A DNA stretch of 64,000 nucleotides from Picochlorum sp. 'celeri' (taxonomy: Eukaryota; Chlorophyta; Trebouxiophyceae): the NCBI GenBank assembly GCA_010909725.1, contig JAACMV010000018.1, forward strand, positions 620,001 to 684,000, read 5' to 3'. Position 1 is the stretch's first letter. Each line of letters starts with the position of its first letter. The position numbers and the translations under genes are program-made. Of the stretch, positions 30,691-40,540 are shown in pieces. The notes under the pieces are model-generated. The model worked only from the letters and a program-made list of their open reading frames with translations. It made no database searches and had not been told where the DNA came from.

Positions 30691-31011
30691 AGTGTAGATG
30701 AATTAATTTAAATAGGTTTGGAGGGAATTGTTACTCCATTGTATGGGCAGTGCTTGAAATGATCTTTGAGTGAATTCAAGCAGGGTTGCATGTCTAAATT
30801 AAGAATTAAAAAGCATCCAAAAGCACCATGAAGAATCTAGAGATTCCTATACAGATTCCTGACCCTCTACCTCCATCAGCAACTTTCTTTTTCTCCAATT
30901 TTTTGCATACGAATATATCATCTTGTGTGTCTGCTCATAGGGAGACCAGTACCAGTTGAGTCAACGACGCTGCACGTTGTCATCAATCAATAAAATTTGC
31001 AATACGTAGAG
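30691..31011. promoter_or_regulatory. Divergent promoter region between ARL8 and SQD2
   Basis: 321 bp without a gene; no distinctive motif seen. TCTAGAGATTCC just upstream of SQD2 leader sequence is the only partial repeat noticed. Confidence 0.25.
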
Positions 31012-32472
31012 ATGGCATCACGCGTGTGTATTGGTCAGAATTCCTGTTATAAAACTGTAGCAGGAATTCCTTTGAGAAATGTGAATCGCCTGGGATATCA
31101 TCATGGCAGTGTCCAGGTGGGAAAGGTTGAGGTTGCCAAGAGGTGCCTGGCTAAGAAATCCTGGCGAATCGAGACTGCTGCTGAAGGAATGTATTCTGAC
31201 ATTGCTCCAAATGTTCCAAAGAGAGTATGCATCATGGTGGAGCCCAGTCCTTTTACCTATGTTTGTGGGTATATGAACAGATATAGGAACACAATCAAGT
31301 ATCTGACAGAGTTGGGCTGTGAGGTCATGGTTGTCGCTCCTGGGAAGGGGGTTAGTGTGCCTGGAGTGGATACATCTGCCTTTGTCGATCAGCCAGAGGA
31401 ATACTGCGGGGCACGTGTAGTAGAGGCGTTCAGTTTCAGCTTCCCCTGGTATGGTCCCCTGCCATTATCGTTTGGACTGTCGCCAAGGATTTACAAGGAG
31501 ATCAAAGAGTTTAATCCAGACGTGATTCATTGTAGTAGCCCTGGAGTTATGTGGTTTGCAGCTTTACTTTACTCGAGGTTCTTGAAAGCTCCATTGGTGT
31601 ACTCGTACCATACTCATGTTCCACAGTACATGCCCAATTACAATTTTGGTGCATGGTTGGTGCCCTTGATGTGGAGCATTATTCGTTTTTTCCATAACGC
31701 TGCTCACCTGACGTTGGCGACATCATCCGTATTGGCAGAAGAGCTTGCCGAAAATGACGCACCTGGCAAGGAAGGAGTATCTGTTTGGAAGAAGGGCGTG
31801 TGCTCAGAGACTTTCCACCCTAAATTTGAATGTGAAAAGATGAGAGAACGTTTGACACAGGGCAACCCCGAGGCACCACTCTTACTTTCTGTTGGACGAT
31901 TGGGATTTGAAAAGAACCTGACATTTTTGAAAGGAATTCTTGAAAGAAACCCTGGGGCCAGACTTGCGTTTGTTGGGGATGGACCTGCTAGAGAGGAGTT
32001 GGAGGAGTACTTCAAGGGGACCCCAACGTATTTTGCTGGATTGTTGATGGGAGAAGAATTGGCAGCAGCGTATGCGTCAGCTGATGTCTTTTTGATGCCA
32101 TCAGAGTCCGAGACACTTGGCTTTGTGGTGTTGGAAGCCATGGCCAGTGGAAAGCCAGTTGTTGCTGTGAGGGCTGGTGGGATTCCAGACATTCTGACCA
32201 AAGAGGGAGAAACAGGTTTTCTTTATGAGAGTGAAGATGTGGATACGGCCTCCTCGCTTGTTCAAAAATTGCTGGGAGATGAGCAATTGAGGCAAAAAGT
32301 TGGTGAAGCTGCTCGGGAGGAAGTAGGATTATGGGACTGGAGAGCTGCGACAAAGCATCTCATGCATGTACAATATCCAGCAGCGATGGCCGCAGCAGCT
32401 ATGTACTATGGCAAAGCTGTATCAGAATCTGTTGGACAGATGGATATGGGGAAGACTGCCCAAGCGTACTGA
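31012..32472 (+). CDS. SQD2: Sulfoquinovosyltransferase SQD2 (plastid sulfolipid synthase)
   Basis: Transfers sulfoquinovose from UDP-sulfoquinovose to diacylglycerol, the last step in making the thylakoid lipid SQDG. 486 residues, intronless. The ATG at 31012 is preferred to the upstream TTG. Residues 1-60 form a basic transit peptide. The GT4 (GT-B) core shows FTYVCGYMNRYRNTIKYL, HCSSPGVMWFAAL, YSYHTHVPQYMP, WKKGVCSETFHP, LLSVGRLGFEKNL, and the nucleotide-sugar motif PSESETLGFVVLEAMASGKPVV. These match cyanobacterial and plant SQD2 throughout. Its presence is strong evidence for a photosynthetic plastid. Confidence 0.95.
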   Translation: MASRVCIGQNSCYKTVAGIPLRNVNRLGYHHGSVQVGKVEVAKRCLAKKSWRIETAAEGMYSDIAPNVPKRVCIMVEPSPFTYVCGYMNRYRNTIKYLTELGCEVMVVAPGKGVSVPGVDTSAFVDQPEEYCGARVVEAFSFSFPWYGPLPLSFGLSPRIYKEIKEFNPDVIHCSSPGVMWFAALLYSRFLKAPLVYSYHTHVPQYMPNYNFGAWLVPLMWSIIRFFHNAAHLTLATSSVLAEELAENDAPGKEGVSVWKKGVCSETFHPKFECEKMRERLTQGNPEAPLLLSVGRLGFEKNLTFLKGILERNPGARLAFVGDGPAREELEEYFKGTPTYFAGLLMGEELAAAYASADVFLMPSESETLGFVVLEAMASGKPVVAVRAGGIPDILTKEGETGFLYESEDVDTASSLVQKLLGDEQLRQKVGEAAREEVGLWDWRAATKHLMHVQYPAAMAAAAMYYGKAVSESVGQMDMGKTAQAY

Positions 32473-32607
32473 AATGTGGCATGCACGGATCTTTTTGATG
32501 TTGATTCCTAGCACACAATGATATTTGATATTTTTGTTTCCTTTACGATGCTTCTCCTTTTGATTTGATTTATTTGATCTGTAAGTGAATACAAGTTTGT
32601 GTATAAA

Positions 32608-34110
32608 TCATCCTTTTTTCTTCGCTCTCTCACGATCCCGTTTGATCTTCTGATAAACTTTCCTGCATTGTCTATCTGTTCTGCCAGGCAAGAGTTTTGC
32701 AATTTTTGCCCACGGTATTCTACCAGTATACTTTGCCACTTCGTTGACAACTATATCGCGCTCTTCTTTCGTAAATGCCACTTCACTTTGCACATTTGGA
32801 TCTAAATGATTCACATAGCGCTCTCTACATTGAACTTCAGTTCGCCCCGGAACAAGTTTGGCAACTTTAGACCATTCCTTACCACTGATTGCCACTGCTT
32901 TTAGCAGCATTTCATCTTCACTTTTGCTCCATGGTCCTTTTTTGGCAACCAAAGTTCCCCCCTCTGTCCCCTGTTGGTGTTTCCTCCACATATACATGAG
33001 TTTATTGGCAGGCCAGGCACCTCCAAACTCACTCTCAATTCTTTTCCAAGCCTGGCCATGCTCTGCTACAAGCTTCTGGAGCTTTAATGTATCCCGCTCG
33101 GTCCAATCTACATTTTTTTTATCGCTTTGCTGTTTTTCTACCTGTATCTTTTCGTATTGGCGAAGGCAGTCAATGGGGACACGGCCTGGAAGACGCTCAG
33201 CAACAAGAATCCAAGAGTGCTCTCCATGTTGCTCTACATATTCAAGTAACTTCTGATTCTCCTCCTGACTGAACGGACCATCTTTTCTTAATGGATTAAC
33301 TCTATTCATCCATTGCAATTTGCATTCCACGCCTGTGCGTGAAGCAAGGTGTCTCGATGCCAAGGTTGCCCACTCACCATCAGTGAAAGTCTCTGCTATT
33401 TCTAATATTTTTGGTGATTCCAATGACAGAGATCTCATCGGTCTTTGCATCTTCTCAAAATCCTCTATAGTATCAACAGACTTGAGCATCTCATTTGTCA
33501 TACGCTCCTTGGCAATCTCCTCAACACCCTTTCGAAGGCTCTCACATTCATCAGGAGCCCAAGCACCTGATCTGTTCACAAGAGGAAGATGTTTGGAGAT
33601 GAATATCATAGAACTAGCATCTTTATAGCCAGGTAATTTTTCACAATTTGCATGGGCCCAAAACCAAGATTTCCCGGAGTATTCCATCTTTGTATTCCCC
33701 ACAGAGTATGTATGAGGAACAGATGCCTTTTTCCTTTTCCTCAACACTGACAAATCCAGCATGTCTTGTATGGCATCACGAGATACCCTAGACTTCTCAA
33801 CAGTACTCAGAAGAAGCTTAACTCTATCTTGCAGCTGTATATTGACTTCCAATGCACGTTCAACGCGAGCCTTTTTACTCCAACTTGGCATAGCTTCGTC
33901 CAAATAGAGCACACTCTCGTCATGATGATGCTTTATTTCATCGTCGCTTGAATCCTTTATTTCCGTTCTATCGATATATACGAAATCTTCTCCCAAGAGT
34001 TTCCTGATTTCCTCATTCTCCGCTTCATACGCAGCATTTTGCTGCCTGAGAGCCTCAAGCTCGTCCAATTCAAATGGTTGAACGCCCTCTTCTGAGGAGC
34101 GTTTCCCCAT
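32608..34110 (-). CDS. SNAP190/SNAPC4-like multi-repeat MYB protein
   Basis: A 500-residue single-exon protein. Four consecutive MYB/SANT repeats occupy about 220-500: KDGPFSQEENQKLLEYVEQHG, VDWTERDTLKLQKLVAEHGQ, KKGPWSKSEDEMLLKAV and FTKEERDIVVNEVAKYTG, with a degenerate half-repeat before them (FTDGEWATLASRHLASRTG). The N-terminal coiled coil (LEALRQQNAAYEAENEEIRKLL) fits a subunit-binding region. 4R-MYBs of this kind are the DNA-binding subunit of SNAPc, which drives snRNA transcription. A general MYB4R factor is the alternative. Start ATG at 34108-34110. Confidence 0.8.
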   Translation of the reverse strand: MGKRSSEEGVQPFELDELEALRQQNAAYEAENEEIRKLLGEDFVYIDRTEIKDSSDDEIKHHHDESVLYLDEAMPSWSKKARVERALEVNIQLQDRVKLLLSTVEKSRVSRDAIQDMLDLSVLRKRKKASVPHTYSVGNTKMEYSGKSWFWAHANCEKLPGYKDASSMIFISKHLPLVNRSGAWAPDECESLRKGVEEIAKERMTNEMLKSVDTIEDFEKMQRPMRSLSLESPKILEIAETFTDGEWATLASRHLASRTGVECKLQWMNRVNPLRKDGPFSQEENQKLLEYVEQHGEHSWILVAERLPGRVPIDCLRQYEKIQVEKQQSDKKNVDWTERDTLKLQKLVAEHGQAWKRIESEFGGAWPANKLMYMWRKHQQGTEGGTLVAKKGPWSKSEDEMLLKAVAISGKEWSKVAKLVPGRTEVQCRERYVNHLDPNVQSEVAFTKEERDIVVNEVAKYTGRIPWAKIAKLLPGRTDRQCRKVYQKIKRDRERAKKKG

Positions 34111-34220
34111 ATTCTTACTATTTTCAGTGTTTAACAATTATAATAGTATGATTATTTCTCAGCATGACGAGTAACGGCATTGAATCAGCCAATCTCAATT
34201 TGATGGCAGAGTTACACAAT

Positions 34221-36746
34221 CTAGTTGGGTCTGCTGCTCACAGTTCCATCGTCGTTCACATAGTATCCCCTTGATGTTTCAACAAAGTTCTGGCCATTCA
34301 TCACAGAAGGCACGGCTTCCGATGTTCTCGGCGGCGTGGGGTCTTCGAAATCCAAATACCTACCATTTCTCCTGTCATAAGACAGTGAACAGTTGCCAAT
34401 GGTTCCAGCTGCTTTATTTCTCACTTTCCTGACCAAGATCTCCACAGAATCAGGAGATTCTCCATCAGGATCTCTATTTCTATGAATCACAATACCATTA
34501 TCAGCCTTGTTGATAAAATGAGCGGATCCAGATATATCATATAAATTGGGTGCTTCTCCTTTCCACTGATGCAGTTGCCTAGGATGTGCAACAAACCACA
34601 CATGGACACCTGCTGTTTGAGCAAATCTCTTCACTTTGGTCAGCATTTTACTAACGTATTCTGTTTCACTCATAGAAGAAGGCCGCTGATGATCTAGCTC
34701 ATTGTACGGATCAATCACGAGTCCTCTAATGCCATAACGATAGACTGCTGCTCGTGCTATATCTAAAACCCAATCCACACTTGGCAATTCGTCATCCTCG
34801 TAGCGAATCAAATGAAACCTGTCATCCACCCAATCCATCGCACTATCAAGCTCCTCGAAAGACATTCTAGGAGTACCCTTACTATATGGCAAATCGAAAA
34901 AAGGTTTGCCAACATACTTCTCTGCCAGCTGCCTTGCATGGTCTGTTGCCCTCTTCTCCATCGAGCACATGGCAAACTGCCATCCCTGTTGCTCGGACAA
35001 ATTACAAAGCAATGCGTCAATCCATTCACTTTTACCGCTATTTGGTACCCCAGTCACGATGGTAAGTTCTCCTGGCACTACTCTGTAGTACCTGTCTAAA
35101 GTGGGCCACCCTGTCTTTACACCTTGGCCATCTTTCAGTTCCAGGTAGTAATACTTCATAATATCGTCATAATACTCATGAAACCTTAAAAGACCTCGTA
35201 TTGGCAGGGGCTCGGCGCTTTCTACGAAGTTTTGTAACATCTTTGGTCCATCTTTCATGAGCACTTCATTGGCATCTTTTCGATACCATGCCGGGTCTGG
35301 CTGCCCTGGCTTGACAGATTCCGTTTCTGTTTCAGATACATCGAAATTTCGTTCGTCTCCAAATGTCCTTGCAATGAATTCGTGGTCTTCTCGAGTGAAA
35401 GGCCACCGTACCCTCCAGCATCTCTCTCTACCAAGCCTTCTTGCCAACTCCTCTGCCAAAGCATCACCTGGTGCATCATTATCTGTCGCGATGATGATCC
35501 TGACAGCTTGATCCAACCAAGCCCTTGAATTCCATAGATATGAATACTTTGTATCCTCTTCTGCTGTGGGCAACTCACCCTCCTTCACCCTGGCAGGTGC
35601 CCCATCTGGCACACTCACAACATTGGTGACTCCTGCTTCTTCCATGGCAAGTTTGTCCATTTCACCTTCGACAATTATTATCTCACTTTCTCCCACAACG
35701 TCATTGAGTCCATACAACATCTTTTCAGCCCCTTTCACTTGCCAAAATCTCTTGTCTAGGGATCTATATTTCACATTCACAAGCGTGTCATGTGTGTGAT
35801 ATGGAAAGCCAATGACTCGAGACTTTTTCTTCAACATCGGATCGTATGTTTCAACGCACGAAACTCTGTTGCGGTCGAGTGTCTCCTTTCTGATGCCTCT
35901 GGAAGAGAAGAAATCCAACATTTCTTGGGTCAATGGCTCCAATTGCACTTGAGGACGCACAATGGGTTCCTCCTTTCTCTTTCTTGAAGATGGCGGAACT
36001 AGAAAACCTGCCTTGCTTGCTACATTTTTATTGTCGGCATGACATCCCCCGGAGAAGCCACAAGTTGCCCGAAAGCAGTTCCACTTTGCAGACTTCTTCT
36101 CTGGATCGATTGTCACACTCAAACTCTTTTCTCCACTGCTGCCACCTTGGCATTTCGGACACAAAACTCGGTGTTCTCCAGAATTATACGTTGGAAGGTC
36201 AATCATATGCTGCTTTAGAGCATTTTCAATACTATTGGCTGGCATCGCGTTTCTTTCTTCATCCTTCTTTGGCTCCACGCTAGGCTTTAATTCCTGTGGA
36301 GGATTTTTTGCCGTCAACGAGACATATCGGTCGGCTGTCCTTCTTTGTGGCAATGGAATCATACGATCGAGTTCGCCTTGCTCAGGATGCTCCGGGTCAG
36401 CTGTGTACAACAACTTTTTGGCAGATTCAAAACCCTTCATCCCATGATTCTCAGGCTTCCTCATCAACCTCGCAAATTCAGACTCCGGTATACCCATCTC
36501 TTTCAACCTTGGCCCATCCTCAAGCAAACGCGGAAGGACATTAGCCTTGGCCAAGGCAAGCAAATACTGCCGATGACGAAACTCTACAGGAGGCTCTACC
36601 TTCTCCCCTCGCTCCTCTTCGATATTCCTTGCTCGAACCGGTTTCTGATTGAATCCTGCATTACAAACCATTACATTGGTCACCACGTATTCGAGTTTTC
36701 CACACGTGTTTGCATGTTTGAGACAGGAAGTAGAACTGCATTGCAT
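34221..36746 (-). CDS. TWINKLE: Twinkle-type organellar DNA primase-helicase
   Basis: 841 residues, intronless. The zinc-binding primase segment has CPKCQGG...CFRATCGF. The TOPRIM fold follows: IIIVEGEMDKLAMEEAG, VVSVPDGAP and IIIATDNDAPGDALAEEL. The RecA-like helicase has Walker A TGVPNSGKSEW, a Walker B-type LVIDPYNELDHQRP and VWFVAHPRQL. This domain order is that of T7 gp4-like Twinkle; plant homologues keep an active primase and serve mitochondria and/or plastids. The ATG at 36744-36746 is used; an in-frame GTG lies 45 bp upstream. The first 50 residues are Cys-rich and uncharged, plausible as presequence. Divergent from CCT1. Confidence 0.92.
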   Translation of the reverse strand: MQCSSTSCLKHANTCGKLEYVVTNVMVCNAGFNQKPVRARNIEEERGEKVEPPVEFRHRQYLLALAKANVLPRLLEDGPRLKEMGIPESEFARLMRKPENHGMKGFESAKKLLYTADPEHPEQGELDRMIPLPQRRTADRYVSLTAKNPPQELKPSVEPKKDEERNAMPANSIENALKQHMIDLPTYNSGEHRVLCPKCQGGSSGEKSLSVTIDPEKKSAKWNCFRATCGFSGGCHADNKNVASKAGFLVPPSSRKRKEEPIVRPQVQLEPLTQEMLDFFSSRGIRKETLDRNRVSCVETYDPMLKKKSRVIGFPYHTHDTLVNVKYRSLDKRFWQVKGAEKMLYGLNDVVGESEIIIVEGEMDKLAMEEAGVTNVVSVPDGAPARVKEGELPTAEEDTKYSYLWNSRAWLDQAVRIIIATDNDAPGDALAEELARRLGRERCWRVRWPFTREDHEFIARTFGDERNFDVSETETESVKPGQPDPAWYRKDANEVLMKDGPKMLQNFVESAEPLPIRGLLRFHEYYDDIMKYYYLELKDGQGVKTGWPTLDRYYRVVPGELTIVTGVPNSGKSEWIDALLCNLSEQQGWQFAMCSMEKRATDHARQLAEKYVGKPFFDLPYSKGTPRMSFEELDSAMDWVDDRFHLIRYEDDELPSVDWVLDIARAAVYRYGIRGLVIDPYNELDHQRPSSMSETEYVSKMLTKVKRFAQTAGVHVWFVAHPRQLHQWKGEAPNLYDISGSAHFINKADNGIVIHRNRDPDGESPDSVEILVRKVRNKAAGTIGNCSLSYDRRNGRYLDFEDPTPPRTSEAVPSVMNGQNFVETSRGYYVNDDGTVSSRPN

Positions 36747-37158
36747 ACAAGCACAACGCACGTTGCCCCCTGTTGTTCCAAGTCGATGCACAACGAATGC
36801 ATCCTCTCACTACTTGTTCAATACTTTTTTTTCTGTACAACAGCATGGAGTTCATCGTATTCTGGCGACTTTTTCCTGGTATGTTCATACTGCCCCTGGT
36901 CTGCTACTCAAAAATAATCGCCTTGCATGAATCATTGAATCATCGTTTTTTAACCACTATGCTTTATTTATTTTTTTTCCTTGACATGTAGCAGGGATGC
37001 AGTTCGACTGGAAAACATTCCAGCCCATTTCCGTAAATAGATGTGTTTGCCTGAATCAATCCCACCGACCGAAACACCCACAAATACCCTCCACTCTGTC
37101 ATTTTCTGATTGAATATCAATCTATATTTGTCAGCACGAGACGAAGAAGAGGAACACA
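36747..37158. promoter_or_regulatory. Divergent promoter region between TWINKLE and CCT1
   Basis: 412 bp with no convincing gene. A T-rich stretch at 36960-36980 is the only compositional feature noticed. Confidence 0.25.
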
Positions 37159-38862
37159 ATGACAGGGCCTCAGTTACAAATTCAAGGAGAGCGTTTCAGT
37201 GGGCAAGACGTCCGCTCACAAAACACGACGGCAGCTTTGGCTGTTGCAAATGTTTTGAAATCTAGTCTTGGTCCAGTGGGTTTGGATAAGGTATGTTTCA
37301 ATAGAGTGGCTGTTCAAAGTAGACTGATTGACGGTGTTTGACGGTGTGGGACGCAGATGCTCGTGGATGACATTGGGGATGTGACAATAACAAATGATGG
37401 TGCTACAATATTGAAGTTATTGGAGGTGGAACATCCTGCGGCGAAGATTTTGGTGGAGCTTGCCGACCTTCAAGATCAGGAAGTGGGTGACGGGACAACG
37501 TCTGTGGTCATCGTAGCTTGTGAGCTGCTCAAGCGCGCGAATGAGCTCGTGAAAGCCAAAATACACCCTACGTCGATCATTAGTGGCTATCGTCTCGCTA
37601 TGCGCGAGGCATGCAAGTATGTGAAGAACACACTGGCACGAGATGTGGGTTCTTTGAATGAAGCAGTGCTTTTAAATGCTGCCAAAACGTCCATGAGCAG
37701 TAAAGTGATCGGGGGGGACTCGGATTATTTCGCATCTCTGGCAGTAGAGGCTGTTACATGTGTCAAGTCTATCAAAGACGATGGCAGAGTCCACTACCCA
37801 GTGGGTGCCATCAATGTGCTGAAAGCCCAGGGGAGGAATATGAGAGAAAGCAGGGTTTTGGACGGATACGCATTGAATTTAGGTCGAGCTGCTCAGGGTA
37901 TGCCAAAACATGTGTCAAATGTGAAAATAGCGTGCCTTGATATGAACTTGCAGAAGGCACGCATGGCAATGGGAGTGCAAGTCTTGGTCACTGACCCTGC
38001 TGAATTAGAAAAGATTCGTCAAAGGGAAAGCGATATAACCAGAGAGAGAATCCAAAAAATACTGGATGCTGGTGCAAATGTGATACTGACAACGAAAGGA
38101 ATAGATGATATGTGCTTGAAGTATTTTGTAGAGGCGGGTGCTATTGCCTGCAGGCGGGTTGCACGTGATGACATGCGAAGAATTGCCCGCATGACCGGCG
38201 CGACAATTGTTTCTACTCTTGCGGATGATGAAGGCAATGAATCATTCGATTCAGAATGCCTAGGATCTGCTGAAGAAGTGTACGAGGATTCCATCTCTGA
38301 CAATGATATGATTCTAATTAGAGCTCACTCGACAGCAGAGGCGAGAGCTGCAACTGTTTTGCTGAGGGGTGCGAACGATTACCTCTTGGATGAGGTTGAT
38401 AGATCCCTTCATGACGCATTCTGTATCGTGAAAAGAGTGTTAGAGAGTGGAAAGGTGGTTCCAGGTGGCGGAGCTGTTGAATGTGCTCTCAGTGTGCATC
38501 TGGAAAGTTATGCAACCACCCTCGAGAGCAGGGAGCAATTGGCCATCGCAGAGTTTGCTGACGCACTGCTTGTCATTCCAAAGACATTGGCTGTAAACGC
38601 TGCTAAAGATGCAATCGAGTTAGTTGCAAAACTTAGAGCATATCATCACGCGGCACAGGAGGCTGGTCAAGGAAAAGAGCACTTGGCTGACTATGGGTTG
38701 GATCTAATCAATGGTGTGGTGAGGAATAATGTTGAAGCAGGAGTGCTAGAACCGATGCTTTCCAAGGTCAAGATGATTCAATTTGCGACAGAGGCAGCAA
38801 TTACAATTTTAAGAATCGACGATCTTATTCGATTGGATGAAGATGAAGAGCCACAGGAATAG
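37159..38862 (+). CDS. CCT1: T-complex protein 1 subunit alpha (CCT1)
   Basis: Alpha subunit of the cytosolic chaperonin TRiC/CCT, which folds actin and tubulin. Exons 37159-37290 and 37357-38862, intron 66 nt (GTATGT), 545 residues. Group II chaperonin signatures: [26 protein letters not shown], the ATP-site [18 protein letters not shown], and the late [10 protein letters not shown]. The segment [20 protein letters not shown] distinguishes the alpha subunit from its paralogues. Length is normal for the family. The stop lies about 30 bp from the stop of the convergent eIF3g-like gene. Confidence 0.96.
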
Positions 38863-38891
38863 CTATGATCATAGCTAGAATCTTGCTTTCC

Positions 38892-39398
38892 TTAGTGGGG
38901 TGAATTGATGGATGGGGCCCACGAAACATATAAAATCATGTGGTCATATCTAAACCCATCAAGTATATCAATTGCTCGCTGGGCATCCTTAATGTCTGCG
39001 AAAAAGACATAAACATTTCCAACAAAAACCCCACTAGGGTTCCTGACCATGTAAATTCCCTTCACATGTCCAAATTTTCCAACAAGTTCGAGGATTTCAA
39101 CCTCCTCTGTATCCTCGGGCATATTGGTGATTCGCACTGTCTCGTCCCTGACGCGCCCACATTTTTGTCTCCGTATAGTCTCCTTGTTCTGCTTCTCGAT
39201 GTCTCTCTGTGCAAGAGCCTTGGCAAGCAGCCGCAAAGACAATTGTCTCCTAGCCCGACGACCAGCTCTTGACTTGCTTGTCTTGTCCTTTCCTGCAACA
39301 AAAAATAGGTACCCATATGTGAACCTACCCTGCATACGAAGTGTCACATATGCATATTTATACATGAAAAAAAGATTCTATGCGAATGTACCTTTCAT
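38892..39398 (-). CDS. Minimal eIF3g-like RRM protein
   Basis: Exon 1 (39392-39398) carries only ATGAAAG. The intron is 39293-39391 (GTACAT...GTTGCAG) and exon 2 is 38892-39292; 135 residues. The N-terminus is very basic (KGKDKTSKSRAGRRARRQL). The C-terminus is an RRM that opens ETVRITNMPEDT and ends with the F-x-YDHMILYVSWA element characteristic of eIF3g (YDHLILNVEWA). The zinc knuckle and N-terminal half of normal eIF3g (about 290 residues) are absent. It may be a reduced eIF3g, a paralogue, or another RRM protein. The RNP1 motif is weak (GNVYVFF instead of GFAFISF). Confidence 0.6.
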
Positions 39399-39497
39399 AT
39401 TGTCCAATCACGAGAGAGGTAATGTCTCGGTTTGAATTCAGTTGGTGATCTGCGGGAGTCTTTTCACTCGATACCGAGATACTTTGACTAATGGTGG

Positions 39498-39824
39498 TCA
39501 CGAAAAAAAGTAAAGATGATCGTTACTTTTATAGAAATCTTTTGGTAGTACGAAACAGTTCAGAGCTGAGGACACATCATCGATGGCCCCAACGTCTGGG
39601 CGTTTCAAAGAGCGCGACGTTGCGATGCGCGCGCGTGATTTGCGCCATTTGCCTTCTTGCAAGATTCCAGCATGCTCACCCTTTACTGAAACAAACAAGT
39701 ATCGAAATTTTTTGGTATCAGTGAAATAACTAGGGTCAGTGAGTCCCGTGGCGAATTTGAGAATTTTCTTGAAAAAAGGACCACGGCGAGTGGGTTTCTC
39801 GAAACTATGACGAAGATCTGGCAT
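39498..39824 (-). CDS. Small basic hypothetical protein, doubtful
   Basis: 108-residue frame from an ATG (39822-39824): MPDLRHSFEKPTRRG onward, rich in Lys and Arg, with KFRYLFVSVKGEHAG in the middle and no known domain. It overlaps a CG-rich patch (about 39605-39650). It lies in a gene-poor region, and there is nothing beyond the open frame to support it. Confidence 0.22.
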   Translation of the reverse strand: MPDLRHSFEKPTRRGPFFKKILKFATGLTDPSYFTDTKKFRYLFVSVKGEHAGILQEGKWRKSRARIATSRSLKRPDVGAIDDVSSALNCFVLPKDFYKSNDHLYFFS

Positions 39825-40116
39825 TTTCTTCCGACTCAATAATGATTGTTATCTTCCCGTTCTTATTATCACTTTTTCGCAGACGACAGGTTCTCGTGGA
39901 GAATTTATGGAAACGAATTCCTCGCGCTTTTCTGAGCGAGCGTACTTGATGTGGTGTTCGCACGATCTCTGCCATTCATTTGGTATCTTCTTTTGATTTT
40001 GGGTGCTTCTTGGAGAGAAACTCTTGTGTGCTAGGAGAAAGAAGCTCCGCCGTCGGAACCCCAACTTTAATATATGTCAAGAAATTCAAATGTGCAATTG
40101 CCCATGGGCTCTAAAC

Positions 40117-40203
40117 AGGGAAAGGCCGGGAGTTCGAATCTCTCCAGAAGCACGAAAAAATTCTATGCTTCTGTAGTTTAGTGGTTATAATATTCCTTTA
40201 GTA
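40117..40203 (+). tRNA. tRNA-Thr(AGT): Circularly permuted tRNA-Thr (anticodon AGT)
   Basis: The 3' half precedes the 5' half. 3' half 40117-40152: A38, GGGAA (39-43), AGGCC variable loop, T-arm GGGAG/TTCGAAT/CTCTC, acceptor CAGAAGC and discriminator A. A 14-nt linker follows (40153-40166). 5' half 40167-40203: acceptor GCTTCTG, TA, a D-arm with GTTTAGTGGTTATAAT, then A26, stem TTCCT and loop TTAGTA ending at A37. Joined across 37/38, the halves form a standard cloverleaf: all 7 acceptor pairs match, and the anticodon loop TTAGTAA is that of tRNA-Thr(AGT). The upstream CTAAA (40111-40115) can pair with TTTAG of the 5' half, as expected for a bulge-helix-bulge-like processing site. A T5 run (40210-40214) would end Pol III transcription. 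No CCA is encoded. Confidence 0.85.
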
Positions 40204-40209
40204 GCACTC

Positions 40210-40214
40210 TTTTT
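40210..40214 (+). terminator. Pol III T-run terminator of the permuted tRNA
   Basis: TTTTT seven bases after the 3' end of the 5' half, in the correct place for RNA polymerase III termination. Confidence 0.6.
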
Positions 40215-40429
40215 GCATTGTATGACCGAGAGATTAATTAATTCGTCCATGGCAAGGCCTCGATGACACGCAGTGTTTTGTTCTTCCATGGAATTCCCAA
40301 TTGGAATACCTTGCAAGATATGCGACACAAGAGTCGTTACATGTTTTCTTCGGTTTTTATTTCTGTAGGCTGTACGAAGTACTGTTGATTGATTCACGTT
40401 GAACCATCAGATATCGCCAGGGTCTGAGC

Positions 40430-40540
40430 CAAGATCTTGCTCGATATGGATCCGGATCCAAGGCCCCATCGTATGCCCATCATCTTGGAAGATCAGGCAT
40501 ATTACCAAGATTTTTTCCCGAGCAGAACTCTTCCCTGCTC
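40430..40540. other. Cluster of short palindromes and hairpins in a gene-free region
   Basis: Within 110 bp: CAAGATCTTG (40430-40439), the 14-bp palindrome TGGATCCGGATCCA (40447-40460), ATCTTGG/CCAAGAT arms (40482-40488, 40505-40511), and GAGCAG/CTGCTC arms (40520-40525, 40535-40540). The rest of 40215-40784 holds no gene that I can support. Confidence 0.4.

Noticed and set aside
39849..40064. 71-residue minus-strand frame near the permuted tRNA
   Set aside because: No ATG-supported start, no domain and basic low-complexity composition; likely the tRNA promoter region.
40167..40250. Ordinary tRNA starting at GCTTCTG
   Set aside because: No downstream T-arm or 3' acceptor strand exists; the matching halves lie upstream, so only the permuted reading works.
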